From the NCBI GenBank assembly GCA_023142175.1, contig JAGLJX010000089.1:1-7348 (forward strand): a stretch of DNA of 7,348 nucleotides, in the 5' to 3' direction. Every line of letters starts with the position of its first letter. Positions within the stretch are counted from its first letter, which is position 1. Below, in pieces: positions 5,535 to 7,348 of this stretch. Source of the stretch: Emcibacter sp. (GTDB lineage Bacteria > Pseudomonadota > Alphaproteobacteria > Sphingomonadales > Emcibacteraceae). Under the pieces are notes generated by a model, which saw only the letters and a program-made list of their open reading frames with translations, was not told where the DNA came from and did no database searches. The position numbers and the translations under genes are program-made.

Positions 5535-7348
5535 ATGTCAGATCCAATGGAGCAGTTTAAAGTCGTCTTTTTTGAAGAATGTTCCGAACTGTTGGTAAAT
5601 CTTGAAGAAGGCCTGATGCTGCTACAGCGGGGCGAAAATGATGGCGAAACCATGAATGCAGTTTTCCGGGCTGTGCACTCCATCAAGGGTGGCGCGGGGG
5701 CTTTTGGGTTTGATGCCTTGGTTGGTTTTGCCCATATTCAGGAAACCCTGCTTGATGAAATGCGTTCCAATGCCATCGAGATAAAGCCTGAATATATTGA
5801 TGTCCTGCTTCAGGCCTTTGATATCTTGAGCGAGCTTGTGGGCGCGGCCCAGCGCGAAGATGCGGTCGATAAGAATTATGGTACCGAAGCGGCTCAGGCC
5901 ATGAAAAAAATCATGGAAACCAGCGGAACCGTAGAAGTCAAAACAGAACAAGTCTCCGTTGATGAAGAACCCCAAAACATTAAGACCCGCCATTTCAATA
6001 TTTCATTCAAGCCTTTCGAAGAATTATACCAACGGGCCAATGAGCCTATCCTGCTGATCCGCGAACTTAACGATCTGGGTGAACTGGATGTGGAGCTGAA
6101 CACATCCGACATGCCGGACATTACAGAAATGGATGCGGAGCTTGCTTATTTTTCGTGGAAATTCGATCTGATTACAGAATTCAGTGAAGATGCTATTGAA
6201 GAAGTATTTGAATTCGTCGAAGGTGACTGTGAATTAATCATAACAGAAGAAATAGCCGCAACCACAGAAATCACCACCGCTGAAACTGACCCTGACGCCG
6301 TCCGTCAAGGGGCTCAGAAAACCGCAGTCGCTAAAACCAGCGGCGGCGAAACCGTTGTCAGCCAGTCGATCCGGGTGGAGCTGGACAAAGTTGACAGGCT
6401 GGTCAATATGGTCGGCGAGCTTGTCATAACTCAGGCCATGCTGCGTGAACAGGGCAGCCAGCTTCTGGTGGAGCAATATCCCAATCTGGTGCAGGGCATC
6501 GAGGAGCTGTCCCGTCATATCCGTGACCTGCAGGAAAGCGTCATGGCCATCCGCGCCCAACCGGTGAAATCGGTCTTTTCCCGTATGCCCCGTCTGGTGC
6601 GCGAGCTGACGGCCTCCTTAGATAAAAAAGCCCGGCTGGTGATGACCGGCGAAGAAACCGAAGTTGATAAAACCGTGACCGAGAGAATCGGCGACCCCCT
6701 GATGCATATGATCCGCAACAGCGTTGATCATGGGCTAGAATCCCCCACAGACCGTCTCGATGCAGGCAAGGAAGAGGAAGGAACCATTCATCTTTCAGCC
6801 TTTCATCGGGGCGGTCGAATTTTCATTGAAATCGAAGATGACGGGGCGGGCATCAACAGGGAAGTGGTGCTGAAAAAGGCCATTGAAAATGGTCTGGTGT
6901 CACCCGATGCAACCTTAAGTGATGAAGAAATCAACAATCTTATTTTTCTGCCCGGTTTTTCAACTGCAGAAAGTGTAACCAACGTATCGGGGCGGGGGGT
7001 CGGAATGGATGTTGTCCGCAAGAATATTCAAAGCCTTGGTGGGCGCATTTCCATCAGCTCTAAATCAGGAAAGGGCAGCAAATTTACCATGTCCCTGCCG
7101 CTGACGCTGGCGGTCATGGATGGCATGGTGGTGGAAATTGGCGGCGAGAAATTTGTCCTGCCGCTTGTCAATATCATTCAGACCCTGCGCCCGACCCCGA
7201 AAGAGATTAACAGCCTGCCCGATGGTCGTAATTTAATGATGTTCCGGGACGAATATATTTTCCTTGTGCCGCTGTATGACGTTTTCGACGTCGAAGACGC
7301 CATCACCAACCCTTGCGAGGGTCTGGTGGTGGTGGTCGAGGGCGACGG
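5535..7348 (+). CDS. cheA: Chemotaxis histidine kinase CheA, 3'-truncated by window edge
   Basis: Cytoplasmic kinase that works in receptor arrays with CheW and phosphorylates CheY and CheB. ATG 5535 follows AAGGAAA with good spacing; 604 codons stay open to the window end. The P1 phosphotransfer domain (about 1–110) has the site H48 in FRAVHSIKGGAGAFGF. Residues 152–237 form a compact domain (RHFNISFKPF to DCELIIT) at the place of P2, the CheY/CheB-docking module. A Thr/Glu-rich linker (about 238–275) follows. P3 dimerisation helices run about 276–350 (SQSIRVELDKVDRLVNMVGE, then MAIRAQPVKSVFSRMPRLVREL). The P4 ATPase (about 351–520) has the N-box with N395 (MIRNSVDHG), D435-D-G-A-G439, the F-box FLPGFSTAE and the lid GRGVGM (486–491). 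P5, the CheW-like coupling domain, starts near 522 (LPLTLAVMDGMVV) and is cut off. All catalytic motifs are intact. CheW, CheR and CheB genes are expected downstream. Confidence 0.96.
   Translation, partial: MSDPMEQFKVVFFEECSELLVNLEEGLMLLQRGENDGETMNAVFRAVHSIKGGAGAFGFDALVGFAHIQETLLDEMRSNAIEIKPEYIDVLLQAFDILSELVGAAQREDAVDKNYGTEAAQAMKKIMETSGTVEVKTEQVSVDEEPQNIKTRHFNISFKPFEELYQRANEPILLIRELNDLGELDVELNTSDMPDITEMDAELAYFSWKFDLITEFSEDAIEEVFEFVEGDCELIITEEIAATTEITTAETDPDAVRQGAQKTAVAKTSGGETVVSQSIRVELDKVDRLVNMVGELVITQAMLREQGSQLLVEQYPNLVQGIEELSRHIRDLQESVMAIRAQPVKSVFSRMPRLVRELTASLDKKARLVMTGEETEVDKTVTERIGDPLMHMIRNSVDHGLESPTDRLDAGKEEEGTIHLSAFHRGGRIFIEIEDDGAGINREVVLKKAIENGLVSPDATLSDEEINNLIFLPGFSTAESVTNVSGRGVGMDVVRKNIQSLGGRISISSKSGKGSKFTMSLPLTLAVMDGMVVEIGGEKFVLPLVNIIQTLRPTPKEINSLPDGRNLMMFRDEYIFLVPLYDVFDVEDAITNPCEGLVVVVEGD

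Noticed and set aside
5535..7348. Possible frameshift or pseudogene in cheA.
   Set aside because: One frame is open without a stop from 5535 to the end and carries the P1, P3, P4 and P5 motifs in the right order.

Overview
The window looks like chromosomal DNA of an alphaproteobacterium with roughly mid-range GC. Two things point there. The gene order leuS–lptE–holA is typical of that class, and the chemotaxis genes have an alphaproteobacterial layout: a small STAS protein, then cheY, then cheA with a characteristic intermediate domain. The order or genus cannot be fixed from the sequence alone. No RNA gene, mobile element, CRISPR array or long repeat was seen.

Region 1 (1–3653, + strand) is a tight housekeeping operon. 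It holds the 3' four-fifths of leuS (leucyl-tRNA synthetase), lptE (LPS-assembly lipoprotein) 9 bases later, and holA (DNA polymerase III delta subunit), whose ATG overlaps the lptE stop. Region 2 (3672–4559, - strand) is a convergent gene separated from holA by only 18 bases. It encodes a two-domain protein: a receiver-like domain that has lost the phosphorylation aspartate and acidic pocket, followed by an intact ATPase domain of the anti-sigma/SpoIIAB–RsbW type.

Region 3 (4560–4819) is a 260-base, very AT-rich divergent intergenic region. It contains a TTAA-N7-TTAA element matching the CtrA consensus, candidate promoters for both directions, and a hairpin touching the ribosome binding site of the minus-strand gene. 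Region 4 (4820–7348, + strand) is the start of a chemotaxis operon: a STAS-domain protein in the position of CheS/CheX of other alphaproteobacterial che operons, cheY (overlapping start), and cheA, which runs off the window in its P5 domain.

The most interesting reading is that the divergent pair, an RsbW-like ATPase with a pseudo-receiver and a STAS protein with a Thr at the usual phospho-site, could be a partner-switching module attached to the CheA–CheY pathway. The parts are visible in the sequence; the interaction is inference.
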